Source of the DNA: Petrosia ficiformis
Taxonomy: Eukaryota; Porifera; Demospongiae; Haplosclerida; Petrosiidae
NCBI GenBank assembly: GCA_947044365.1
Contig: OX345639.1
Span: forward strand, 5,839,444-5,903,443
Length of the DNA stretch: 64,000 nt
Direction: 5' to 3'
In this document: positions 14,396 to 20,761 of the stretch, one piece after another
How positions within the stretch are numbered: the first letter of the stretch is position 1
Layout: the number at the start of each line of letters is the position of its first letter
Translations under genes and position numbers: made by a program
Notes under the pieces: model-generated
Told to the model about the DNA's origin: nothing
Databases searched by the model: none
The model's input: only the letters and a program-made list of their open reading frames with translations

Positions 14396-15496
14396 ATATG
14401 TATAAATTACATGTACATGTAGATATACATGTATAATTTAATAGCAGTGATATTCCCAGAATTGCCTGATTGGTGAATGGAACTTTATTGTATCATTAAT
14501 TATTGCTGTGTTTTAAGGTTGGGCAATAATTCAATATATTGTATACATTGCGGTATAGCATGATTATGGTCTGCCAATATTATCACATATCACATATCAC
14601 AAAATATTGTCTTACTGTTAATATTAATATACGCAGCTGAAAAATACTATAACACTTAATCTTCAGCCATATGCTCTCAAACCAAGGATGAGAATTGTCA
14701 TCTTTAAAATATGAGCCTATTTTTCCTGTCAAAGACAGTATCAATGAGTAGTTGCAATATTGCAGTCATCTTTAGAATAATCGCAAAAGTAATTTTCAAT
14801 ATAGTCCAACCCCACTGAGTTTAATATTTCATTACTGGTTACTGCTGGTAACATCCAGCGCTGGCCATTTAACTGGACTGTTGATTGGTACTGACCACTG
14901 CTGTGCTAACCACTGTGGGCACATCACTGATATATACATATACATATACATATATATATATTTATATAATTATATATACATGGATGCATTGTATGCCGCC
15001 TAGTTTTTCAATATTTTAGTAATACATGTATATAGATCCTTATTAATGCATGTATACATGTAAGTCTACTAAAAGTTAGTTAACTAAAATCAATAGTGTA
15101 GTATTTACTAGAATTCATGATACCTTACTAAAAGGATATTTAGTTATAGATAAATTAAATTTACACTCTCTGGTACACAAAATTCATTATTATATTCTAA
15201 CCTGAATAAAATGGAGGATAGGATTGGTGCAACCGGTGAATTACTTAATGCAGAGTCACTGACTTTTGCTCCACCAGTCTTGTTTGGAAGATACATAGAA
15301 GACAAACTGGTGAATAGATCTTTCATGGCTCCAACTGGACCTTGTATTACACAAGGTAACCACTAGAGGGGAAAAAATATAATTGAATGTAACATGATCA
15401 GTTAAAATAAACTACATGTAACTAAAAATTTAAAAAGGGCTGTAAACCAATTATTATCCTTGCTGTGAAGCACAGGCAGATGGGTATGGGAATCAT

Positions 15497-15555
<59 letters not shown>

Positions 15556-18500
15556 GTGTGTGTGGTAGCAAATTTTGGGAAAACTACAAACATTCATGGC
15601 TGGATAAACACTCGCATCATTAACTAATGTAACATATAACATCTCATCAAATCCTAGCCAATCAGATTGCTTGAACTTACAACATGTAAATGTACTATTA
15701 CATGTACTATCAAACAGTCTCTCTAAATAATATCACATATAGTACCTGACTTTATTAAGTTTACGTACTATAATGGGAGCATAAGGTAATAGTCAACTGT
15801 ATTTCTAAGTAGCACTATAGTACTATTTTGTACTGTAATCATAGTAATGTGTGAATCCCTTTACATTTGTATCTGACATCATAGTACTAAGGTATAATAC
15901 TATGTAGTACATTCGAAGTATAGTGTACTTCACTAACAAAGTATACTGCAGTGATAGTATGTGAACTTAATAATGTCAGGTACTGTACTAACATACCTGT
16001 TTAATGGAATATGACACACTTTTGCATTCCTCAGAATGCTTTTCCAATTTCTTCAATATGTCTCCCACGATATTCCCTTTGTCAGAGAACTTGCGATTCT
16101 TGAGTTCATTTAGTAACAACGGTATCTAAGAAATATTATTATGTGTGTGTACACTAGCGGCAATATATCTAATATTCATGCAGTTTAAAGTGTGTTCATA
16201 TTGAGTCAACACTGTACTCTAGAAGAAATACATGTACATGTATGTCTCATATGTACATGTACACATACTAATTATTAGAACTATATGTACATGTATTCAT
16301 TGTTAGAATGTACTCATGTACTCATTGTTTGAACAACATGTACATGCATACATGCACATGTATGTCTCATCATATGTGCATGTACATGTATTCCATGAAC
16401 ATATACTCTTTGTTACAACTACATATAGTGTTAGAATGTACTCGTGTATTCATTGTTTGAACAACACATATACAAGTACATACTCATTAAGGTCAACATG
16501 TACATGTACGTACATCATAGTTGCAATTTATTGTTATAATCACACCTGCCTTATTTGGTATAGTACATACATGTACATTGTATTTTGTACAGTAGTTGAA
16601 AAAAAGTCAAATGAAAAACAGATTCTCAACTACAATTATTATTATTATGCCCAGAATTTTTTTCAGGGGGGCCCCTTTAGAAATTTTCTGCCACCACCCC
16701 AATTTTAGCCTTTAAATTAAAACATAATGCACACACAAGTGTAAATTTACTCCCAGATTGCACCATATACTATATTTCCCAGTCAAATTTTTCCCTTGGG
16801 GGGGTGGGTGGGTGGCATGTTCCAGACCCCCCTAAATGGAGCTGTACTTTGCCCCTCCCCATTTAATTGCTTAATCCAGTTTTTGCCCCCTCTGATGTAT
16901 GTTACTAACCTCTTTTGGTAGAATCTCAATACCTACTCTACTGTTCACATCATTTGTTGGTGATTGGAGTATGGTATCCAATAGCAACACTCCACCCATT
17001 GGTTTACGAGCTCCAACAAGATTCTGATTTGCAATGATTAATTTACCTGAATTATTAACTAATAAACTTTGAGAAGGTTTCTGTATACCAGGATCTGAGG
17101 AATAATTGATCAGCTGATGACATAATCTATAAGTTAGCTATTGAGTATTTATAAATCTACAATGTATTACAGGTTTCAATCAAATTCATGAACTGACAAT
17201 GGCTGATATAATCGTAAGGAATGATTGATCAGTTGATGATATAATCTATATTTTAACTATTTATAAATCTATAATTGAGTTCATGAACTCTCATAATGGC
17301 TGATTTTGTTATTCTTCCCCGCAACATGAAATAAAGAAAAGATGTAGTAATGATATTCATGAAGTCTTGATAGAGGTTGTTGAGGTTACATGTTTAGGGA
17401 GGAATATGTGCACCCAGGTCCCAGAGTGAGGAAAGATCTGGAGAACTACTACCTACAAAGTTGGCAGAAATTATTTAATGACAAAATTGTGCAGACAAAT
17501 CAAATTCATTGGATCATGTGTCAAAAATTTAATCATGGTACACAGAAACTGGACTTATAAATGTACGCCTTGCTATCTTCCTGCAACTAACAAAGATTCT
17601 AATTTACTTAGCTGGAGAGAACACCATCAAATAAGGTCATGGACACCAAAATAGTTCTATTGACAGTTCAGTAGTCTCCTTTATGTACATAACACAATTC
17701 AAAATTTGATTGGTCAGTACGATTTTGTGCAGAGCCAAACTTCATCGATAACAATTTCCCCAGAGGTCCTGAGACAATTGTACATACACAGAGTAATCAA
17801 TGTAAAAAAAATCAATCCATGTAGTATATCCGACTCATTAATGTTCATATTACACTATGCCTCTGATTAGTACATACTGATACATGACTTGGAGATGTAG
17901 CGTAGTAGTAGTCTGTAGAACTAATACAAGACTTAGAGGCATAGTGTAGTAGTAGTAATACAAGACTCAGAGGCATAGTGTAGTAGTACTAATACAAGAC
18001 TCAGAGGCATAGTGTAGTAGTACTAATACAAGACTCAGAGGCATAGTGTAGTAGTACTGAAACAAGACTCAGAGGCATAGTGTAGTAGTACTAATACAAT
18101 ACTCAGAGGCAAAGTGTAGTAGTACTAATACAAGACTCAGAGGCATAGTGTAGTAGTAGTAATACAAGACTCAGAGGCATAGTGTAGTAGTACTAATACA
18201 AGACTTAGAGGCATGGTGTAGTACATGTAGTACTAATACAAGACTTGGAGGTTTAGTGTAGTATAAATATAACCTACATGATCCCGGCATTCTTTTACAA
18301 TTTCTATATATGTATTAACTATATATATATATATATATACCTATTGATTTCATTAGTTTCCCAAGTAGTGTATCAAATACATGTAAACTTCCTTCTCTGT
18401 CTGATACAAGTAAAAGATCATCTTCAGGTAAGTATGCCAGTGAATGAGGAGTGAAACCTCCTCCTTCAAATTCGTACAATCTCTTTAGCTGTAGTACTGA

Positions 18501-18629
18501 CATACTACACGACAAGACACCTTGGTGAGCTTCTGAACTTGAAAATGGAGTGGGGAAAAGGTTAATAACTTTTGCGAGCTGCGCATGCGCGTTCACACGT
18601 GGAAATATACCCTCTTGTAAAATGGACAT
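1..18629 (-). CDS. BIRC6: BIRC6/BRUCE, 5' half of gene (3' end outside window)
   Basis: Giant IAP and ubiquitin-conjugating enzyme that restrains caspases and autophagy (family knowledge). Nineteen exons join in phase on the minus strand: 18341-18629, 16910-17094, 15997-16125, 15202-15362, 14087-14230, 13833-13878, 13181-13290, 12794-12867, 11136-11284, about 11013-11096, 9433-10642, 8760-8917, 7871-7965, 6786-7595, 6485-6610, 5819-6061, 2809-4434, 1514-2297 and 1-1039 (open at the edge). The conceptual product matches vertebrate BIRC6 in order: N-terminal beta-propeller segments (GGVLLLDT), BIR domain ([12 protein letters not shown]), the FLCGPL block, the [10 protein letters not shown] block, the IPPPVCRF-like block ([13 protein letters not shown]) and a [10 protein letters not shown] block. 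About 2,490 codons are present, roughly half of human BIRC6; the C-terminal UBC domain must lie beyond position 1. The donor of the exon near 11013 is a weak GTGACC and is the least certain boundary. Confidence 0.93.
1040..1513 (-). other. BIRC6 intron 18 with a dispersed-repeat copy
   Basis: Contains a short TG run near 1065-1082. At about 1275-1470 lies a degenerate copy of a dispersed repeat that also occurs near 25,200-25,520 (same strand) and 48,000-48,290 (opposite strand). Shared marks are 'aaggaagttg', a short G-rich run, 'gaagaaagc' and 'caccacaaagcaa'. No coding potential is convincing. Confidence 0.5.
1514..2297 (-). CDS. BIRC6: BIRC6 exon 18
   Basis: Acceptor ctgtttatag and donor gtacat are both in phase with their neighbours. 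The start ([19 protein letters not shown]) aligns with the human BIRC6 segment after the WWG block. The middle is a Ser/Asn/Gln/Thr-rich linker of imperfect nonapeptide-like repeats (NGTSQPSVS type) made by a 30-bp tandem repeat at about 1,840-1,985. The end ([19 protein letters not shown]) is helical again. The linker repeats look recent and are absent from vertebrate BIRC6. Confidence 0.8.
2483..2726. repeat. (CTGTA)n pentanucleotide array
   Basis: About 245 bp of near-perfect CTGTA repeat with scattered ACACT, GAACT and ACAGT variants, in BIRC6 intron 17 about 85 bp from the exon 17 donor. A five-base period free of stops makes long artefactual reading frames on both strands; none is a gene. 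Confidence 0.95.
2809..4434 (-). CDS. BIRC6: BIRC6 exon 17, conserved central block
   Basis: Largest exon of the gene (1,626 bp). It runs from an acceptor at tttctctag (donor side of exon 16 is ACAAG/gtaaag) to GAGAG/gttagc. Order of features: an acidic/proline linker ([12 protein letters not shown]), then a galactose-binding-like block ([12 protein letters not shown], then [17 protein letters not shown]) that matches the human segment FGRPILLTDV...IPPPVCRF. It ends in coiled-coil-like helices and an armadillo-like segment ending in [19 protein letters not shown], matching human CGGERWWGQFLSNVLQELY. The match in sequence and order is the strongest evidence for BIRC6 identity. Confidence 0.92.
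4531..4610. repeat. (GA)n microsatellite
   Basis: Purine run of GA repeats in BIRC6 intron 16, starting about 100 bp upstream (minus-strand sense) of the exon 17 acceptor. On the transcribed strand it becomes a long CT-rich pyrimidine tract, so it may help or disturb acceptor recognition. A second shorter GA run lies at 6,630-6,657. Confidence 0.9.
5170..5550. repeat. 24-bp minisatellite, about 16 copies
   Basis: Unit is about 'catgttgatgcatgtacagtacat', with a few shortened units near 5,300-5,340. Units sit head to tail with no unique spacers, so this is not a CRISPR array. Each unit contains overlapping palindromes (tgtaca, gtac, catg). It lies in BIRC6 intron 16 and directly abuts the MITE at 5,556. 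Confidence 0.95.
5556..5816 (+). mobile_element. 260-bp MITE, copy 1
   Basis: One of three related elements in the same orientation (others at 13,318 and 19,351). Ends carry an imperfect terminal inverted repeat of the form GTC(T/A)TTCACATTCAC. The interior shares 'atgtaatat', 'gtaactcaataatgaag' and 'tatatgaaaatggt'. There is no coding capacity. The right end lies two bases from BIRC6 exon 16, and the donor GTAAAG of that exon is made of the element's own terminal bases. Confidence 0.75.
5819..6061 (-). CDS. BIRC6: BIRC6 exon 16
   Basis: Acceptor at catgcag/GGACTC and donor ACAAG/gtaaag fit the flanking exons in phase. It encodes a helical, leucine-rich segment ending in [10 protein letters not shown], which corresponds to human MEALLQTRYGLYSSPF. 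The donor sequence is contributed by the adjacent MITE terminus. Confidence 0.85.
6485..6610 (-). CDS. BIRC6: BIRC6 exon 15
   Basis: Acceptor atctcttccag and donor CAG/gtctgt. It encodes [18 protein letters not shown] then [15 protein letters not shown], closely matching the human BIRC6 stretch ending in SIAHKCARFLALCIS. Phase agrees with exon 14 (GG + G) and exon 16 (AG + G). Confidence 0.9.
6786..7595 (-). CDS. BIRC6: BIRC6 exon 14
   Basis: Begins [10 protein letters not shown] after a split Arg codon and runs to [17 protein letters not shown]. Landmarks match human BIRC6: HVFELVLP, then DILCGPVWLASGLDLS (here [16 protein letters not shown]), then LVLDTLCWLAG. The upper boundary reaches about 160 bp beyond the first apparent methionine-type codon because the acceptor is at ctatttag/ACATAT. 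Confidence 0.88.
7871..7965 (-). CDS. BIRC6: BIRC6 exon 13 (95-bp exon)
   Basis: Too short for simple ORF detection. It was found by requiring phase between exon 12 (ends CCT, phase 0) and exon 14 (starts with the last base of Arg). Acceptor gctacag/AGACAG and donor TCAAG/gtttgt give 31 codons plus 2 bases. The product [17 protein letters not shown] lines up with human RTWKLQTDSNSWDEH just before HVFEL. Confidence 0.8.
8262..8560. mobile_element. TTAGTTA-rich MITE, copy 1
   Basis: Non-coding stretch with ends of the form gtgttgttttagt...actaaaacaac. The interior repeats ttagttaacta, 'ccttttagtaag' and 'aaaattggccaataatgg'. Related copies lie at 22,815-23,120, 33,855-34,130 (opposite orientation) and 59,520-59,815. 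It lies in BIRC6 intron 12. Confidence 0.6.
8760..8917 (-). CDS. BIRC6: BIRC6 exon 12
   Basis: Acceptor aatatccag/ATCC and donor CAACCT/gtttac. It encodes [20 protein letters not shown] then [16 protein letters not shown], matching human LTSLVELTRFETLTPR...PPCWVEVQQEQ. In phase with exon 11 (G + AT). Confidence 0.88.
9014..9365. repeat. (CATC)n tetranucleotide array
   Basis: About 350 bp of CATC/CATT tetramers in BIRC6 intron 11, arranged as two similar blocks of about 130 bp sharing 'cattcatccatcaattcatc'. The reading frame rich in HPSIHPSI is a product of the repeat. Confidence 0.95.
9433..10642 (-). CDS. BIRC6: BIRC6 exon 11 with polyproline linker
   Basis: Exon of 1,210 bp, acceptor cactcttag/GAATAT, donor GATTG/gttagt. 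It encodes a Lys/Asp-rich linker, a run of about 18 prolines, then a WD-like/beta-propeller region. Landmarks shared with human BIRC6 are the acidic FDS motif zone, LYLYR (human LVLYK) and [21 protein letters not shown] (human TTQGGYVKILDLSNFEILAKV). The polyproline is encoded by a near-pure GGA/GGG purine run on the plus strand at 10,436-10,488. Confidence 0.9.
11013..11096 (-). CDS. BIRC6: BIRC6 exon 10 (boundary tentative)
   Basis: The acceptor tcttcag/GGGTTT is convincing and in phase with exon 9. The frame stays open through a His-Thr run made by an ACAC microsatellite and must splice before a stop at about 10,950. The only phase-0 GT that links to exon 11 is GAT/gtgacc, a weak donor. 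The protein here corresponds to a poorly conserved linker of BIRC6, so homology cannot settle it. Confidence 0.5.
11136..11284 (-). CDS. BIRC6: BIRC6 exon 9, propeller blade after the BIR domain
   Basis: Acceptor aatcatag/GTACAG, donor CTAACT/gtaagt. It encodes [19 protein letters not shown], a WD-type blade end that matches human HFLAAATKRGKICIWDVS. In phase with exon 8 (T + GT gives Cys). Confidence 0.88.
11498..12765. repeat. 52-bp minisatellite, about 24 copies
   Basis: Unit is about 'tctttggttatagttacatg' followed by 'tatttatatctctccctctt' and 'ctatcttctcat'. Units differ by single substitutions and small acatgt insertions, and come as at least two alternating variants ('tatatctctccc' and 'tgtttctctcc'). 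The array fills nearly all of BIRC6 intron 8. Adjacent units touch without unique spacers. Confidence 0.95.
12794..13290 (-). CDS. BIRC6: BIRC6 exons 7-8, BIR zinc-finger core
   Basis: Two exons, 13181-13290 and 12794-12867, joined at a split Trp codon. Together they encode CFLC, then DEPW, then [12 protein letters not shown], giving the BIR zinc ligands C-x2-C, a His and, six residues after it, the last Cys. Human BIRC6 reads CFTC...DEPWSEHERHSPNCPF. The preceding 46-bp exon (13833-13878) gives [15 protein letters not shown] (human WAQPDPMAQAGFYHQ), and exon 5 supplies the upstream WPH motif. All ligands are present, so the domain should fold and bind zinc. A 13-residue Ser-rich insertion sits before CFLC. 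Confidence 0.93.
12895..13135. repeat. TACATG-rich simple repeat
   Basis: Runs of (tacatg)n and tgtacatgta palindromes mixed with 'tataactgtatac', as a loose tandem array of about 60 bp period, within BIRC6 intron 7. Similar short runs are scattered over the whole first 20 kb and around 16,220-16,580. Confidence 0.85.
13318..13586 (+). mobile_element. 260-bp MITE, copy 2
   Basis: Best preserved of the three copies: begins aaagtctgtttgcattacc and ends gtgaatgacctttaat, with terminal bases complementary to each other. It is flanked by 'caattt' and 'taattg', suggesting a short AT-rich target duplication. Lies in BIRC6 intron 6. Confidence 0.75.
13833..13878 (-). CDS. BIRC6: BIRC6 exon 6 (46-bp micro-exon of the BIR domain)
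   Basis: Acceptor tttttttag/TTGGGC and donor CTACTA/gtaagt. It encodes [15 protein letters not shown], the segment of the BIR fold before the zinc ligands, matching human WAQPDPMAQAGFYHQ. Confidence 0.88.
14087..14230 (-). CDS. BIRC6: BIRC6 exon 5
   Basis: Acceptor tttttag/ATTAAC, donor TACAT/gtaaat. It encodes [21 protein letters not shown], the start of the BIR domain; human BIRC6 reads SLMYSEANRRETFTSWPHVGY. Confidence 0.9.
14334..14388. repeat. (TA)n microsatellite
   Basis: About 55 bp of pure TA dinucleotide in BIRC6 intron 4, followed by tacatgta-rich sequence. Confidence 0.95.
15202..15362 (-). CDS. BIRC6: BIRC6 exon 4
   Basis: Acceptor ccctctag/TGGTTA, donor TTCAG/gttaga. It encodes [19 protein letters not shown] then [15 protein letters not shown], equivalent to the human helical stretch HLPHHVLKSIAS...ALPVASSVMDRLSYLL. 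Confidence 0.85.
15499..15564. repeat. (TG)n microsatellite
   Basis: About 66 bp of TG repeat with one CG interruption, in BIRC6 intron 3. Confidence 0.95.
15997..16125 (-). CDS. BIRC6: BIRC6 exon 3
   Basis: Acceptor atttcttag/ATACCG, donor AAACAG/gtatgt, 43 whole codons. It encodes a charged helical stretch ([14 protein letters not shown], then [15 protein letters not shown]) that fits between the propeller blade of exon 2 and the helices of exon 4, as in human AQQLLSACLEKVD. Confidence 0.82.
16910..17094 (-). CDS. BIRC6: BIRC6 exon 2
   Basis: Acceptor attcctcag/ATCCTG, donor AAAGAG/gttagt. It encodes [20 protein letters not shown] and LDTILQSP, matching human VIFVDDYAVGCRKDLNGILL and LDTALQTP. 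Confidence 0.9.
17868..18262. repeat. 34-bp minisatellite, about 11 copies
   Basis: Unit is about 'aatacaagactcagaggcat' then 'agtgtagtagtact'. It lies in BIRC6 intron 1 close to the exon 1 donor. End units are more divergent (dactt-g variants), as expected for an older array edge. Confidence 0.95.
18341..18629 (-). CDS. BIRC6: BIRC6 exon 1 with two candidate starts
   Basis: Open from an ATG at 18629 to donor AATAG/gtatat. The conserved propeller part ([20 protein letters not shown], then LHVFDTL) matches human HSLSYHPALNAILAVTSRGT and IKVIDG. The first 42 codons cover an NRF1-like GCGCATGCGC box and a CACGTG box, which are also present without BIRC6 coding context in two promoter copies elsewhere in the window. 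A second in-frame ATG at 18503 (MSVLQLKRL) begins just before the conserved part. I favour 18503 as the main start, with the upstream part acting as promoter and 5' leader, but both remain open. Confidence 0.75.
18580..18601. promoter_or_regulatory. NRF1-like site plus CACGTG box, BIRC6 promoter
   Basis: 'tgcgcatgcgcg' at 18580-18591 is a perfect palindromic NRF1-type motif (consensus YGCGCAYGCGCR), followed by CACGTG at 18596-18601. The same pair, same spacing, occurs upstream of the SARS2 gene (36719-36740, reverse orientation) and of its partial copy (44764-44785). Conservation across three copies supports a shared, probably bidirectional promoter core. Confidence 0.7.
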
Positions 18630-18639
18630 TTATACTGCT

Positions 18640-18962
18640 TCCAGGAAAAAACGTTAGTTGCAGCCACTAAACCCCGACTCGAATTACTACTTAATATAGA
18701 AGAATTACACCCATGGATGAAACTGTGGGATTGGTCTCTGGATCATGGTGTAAAAGGAACCAAGGCTTGTCAAACAATTTTGAAGTTCATCACTATTCCA
18801 TCATACTCAAGTATTTGTTATATATGCCAGAAGGAAGTGGAAGAAACGTCATCATTCCCGGATCATTTACTCTCGACTGTTCTAAATTCACCTTCCCTCC
18901 GTTTACAATCTCAGACTTATACAATTCTATTGGTACAGAGCAGAGTTTTTGATACTTTTTGA
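18640..18962 (+). CDS. Unassigned open frame divergent from BIRC6
   Basis: A plus-strand frame is open from a possible acceptor at tgcttccag (18629-18637 region) to a stop at 18960. It contains an ATG at 18717 (MKLWDWSLDHGVKGTKAC) preceded in frame by PRLELLLNIEELHPW. Composition is plausible for protein (Trp, Cys pair CYIC), but I recognise no family. It starts on the opposite strand within 100 bp of BIRC6, where SARS2 would be expected if the ancestral head-to-head order had been kept. It may be one exon of a divergent gene, or chance. Confidence 0.3.
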
Positions 18963-19064
18963 AGCATGGGCCAAATTGGCTCAACAATGGTTAGTGAGTG
19001 CACTACATCTTGAGCAAATTAACAAAGAGTTAATGCTGTTAGTGACAATATGATCATAATTAAT

Positions 19065-19136
19065 TGCGCCACTGGCCCAAAAAGAGAACTGTGGAGTGCC
19101 AAATAAGAAGCTCTTTGGGCCAATGGTGTGGCATAT
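19065..19136. repeat. Imperfect hairpin
   Basis: Inverted repeat with arms 'gccactggcccaaaaagag' and 'ctctttgggccaatggtg' separated by about 30 bp. A similar 'gggccaaattggc' palindrome lies just upstream. Probably a transposon remnant. Confidence 0.5.
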
Positions 19137-19350
19137 GAGCTTATCAAAAACACTGGTACAGAGGAACTATTTACATATTCAAAAATATTATCTTTACATT
19201 TATAAATATTATTATTATTTTTCTATGTTGCCCTCAGGGCTCACGTGTTTATTATTACAATTTTTGGAATGAAATCCTGTGACTATTGTTGTGATTTATC
19301 ACTAAATTAAATACGCATTAACATTAATTTGATTGTAATTGTTATAATAT

Positions 19351-19603
19351 AGTCTGTTCACATTCACGATGCCCTCAAGATTATCATGTGATAACTTTAT
19401 ATGTAATATAATGTATAGCTTAAATGTCATAAGGTGATTATATTGTAACTCAATAATGAAGCAAGTAATTGAAATTTTACATATACAAAAAAGAAAGGGA
19501 AGGACTATTATATGAAAATGGTGGAGGAAAAAAGATTGTTGGACATTCAAAACTAAAGTTATGAACGTTTTCCTGATGTCATGGTGAATGTGAATGACCT
19601 TTA
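19351..19603 (+). mobile_element. 260-bp MITE, copy 3
   Basis: Left end agtctgttcacattcacgatg and right end catggtgaatgtgaatgacct are near-perfect inverted complements over about 17 bp, which defines the terminal inverted repeats of this family. Interior matches copies 1 and 2. Confidence 0.8.
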
Positions 19604-19609
19604 ATTTTG

Positions 19610-19662
19610 TATTCAGGATTGCAATACCTTAGTAAGGATATTGACACACTTAAGTGTAGTCA
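19610..19662 (+). pseudogene. SARS2 exon 1 remnant
   Basis: About 45 bp (attcaggattgcaatacctt, then tattgacacacttaag) matching codons for [16 protein letters not shown] of SARS2 exon 1, in plus orientation, about 1 kb from BIRC6 exon 1. The bases fit a relic of a SARS2 copy that once lay head to head with BIRC6 here. Confidence 0.65.
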
Positions 19663-20761
19663 GTTGTAGTGGGGAGTGAAATCAGAAATGTAATTATAAC
19701 TGACTCAATAAGGAGACGTTATCCATACATTCAAATAACAGTATAATGTGTATGAAATGAGATTTCTTTCTTTGAGATAAAACAGAGACTAAAACGTAAG
19801 ACTTATAGCATAAACAAGGAAGAGACTAGTATAATGACACTAAAATCTTTCAGTTATAAAGTAATAAGTAAGTACTGACATGTTAATTTGTATAACTATT
19901 ATCATACTATTATATAAACTAACATGACATTACAATTTTATTACTTTATATGTTTTGTGCACATAAGTAAACCATCTGAAGCAAAAGGTTTCATCATTAT
20001 ATCAATTTATATCAATTTATATGACCATACAAACGAACAATGATATATAATCTTTTGGCATATTATAAAATTGTAGTGGTTTGTATTACTTTGCCACATA
20101 GGTGAGGGTCCCGTCCCAACGGTGCTCATTATAATTGATGAAATCATTTCCTACAATCCCATTTCTTTTGCTATCACTACTACTTCCAATATGTGTATAT
20201 ATATAATATATATATAATTATATATAATATATATAATATATATATATATATATTGCAGTACATGTACTACATTCTGCAAACCCATATGCAAGTGAATGAA
20301 ACTAAATGCTGATCATGAGGTAGTGCAGTCAAAGTCTGATAAATTATACTAATTGAGAGATCAAAGAAGCCTGTACATATATGTGTAACTGACTATCATA
20401 ATATAATATTTATTTTTAGTAGCTACCATGCCTGATTAATCATTACACCAGTCACACAAACTATACTATAGTAACTGATTTTAAATAAATTTGCATGAAC
20501 TCCCACAGAGTATGGACGACTTCACTTTAATTAAAGTGTTACATTTCCATATTTGCTTGTTAAACAACACCGGCATAGTTACTCCCTATTTTCACTCCAT
20601 ACCTTTACAAATATATACTAGGAAAATGTAATTATAACTGACCAATCAATGTAACATTATGATGAGGATCAGTACGAGTTAGGCACTTCTGAATAATCAT
20701 TTTCAAAACAGCTACAATAGTACAAAATACATGATGCTATTTAATTATTAGATGAATTCAG

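Noticed and set aside
16620..16880. C- and G-rich stretch with poly-C runs as an origin or promoter
   Set aside because: Looks like a decayed repeat within BIRC6 intron 2; no paired motif or gene start nearby.
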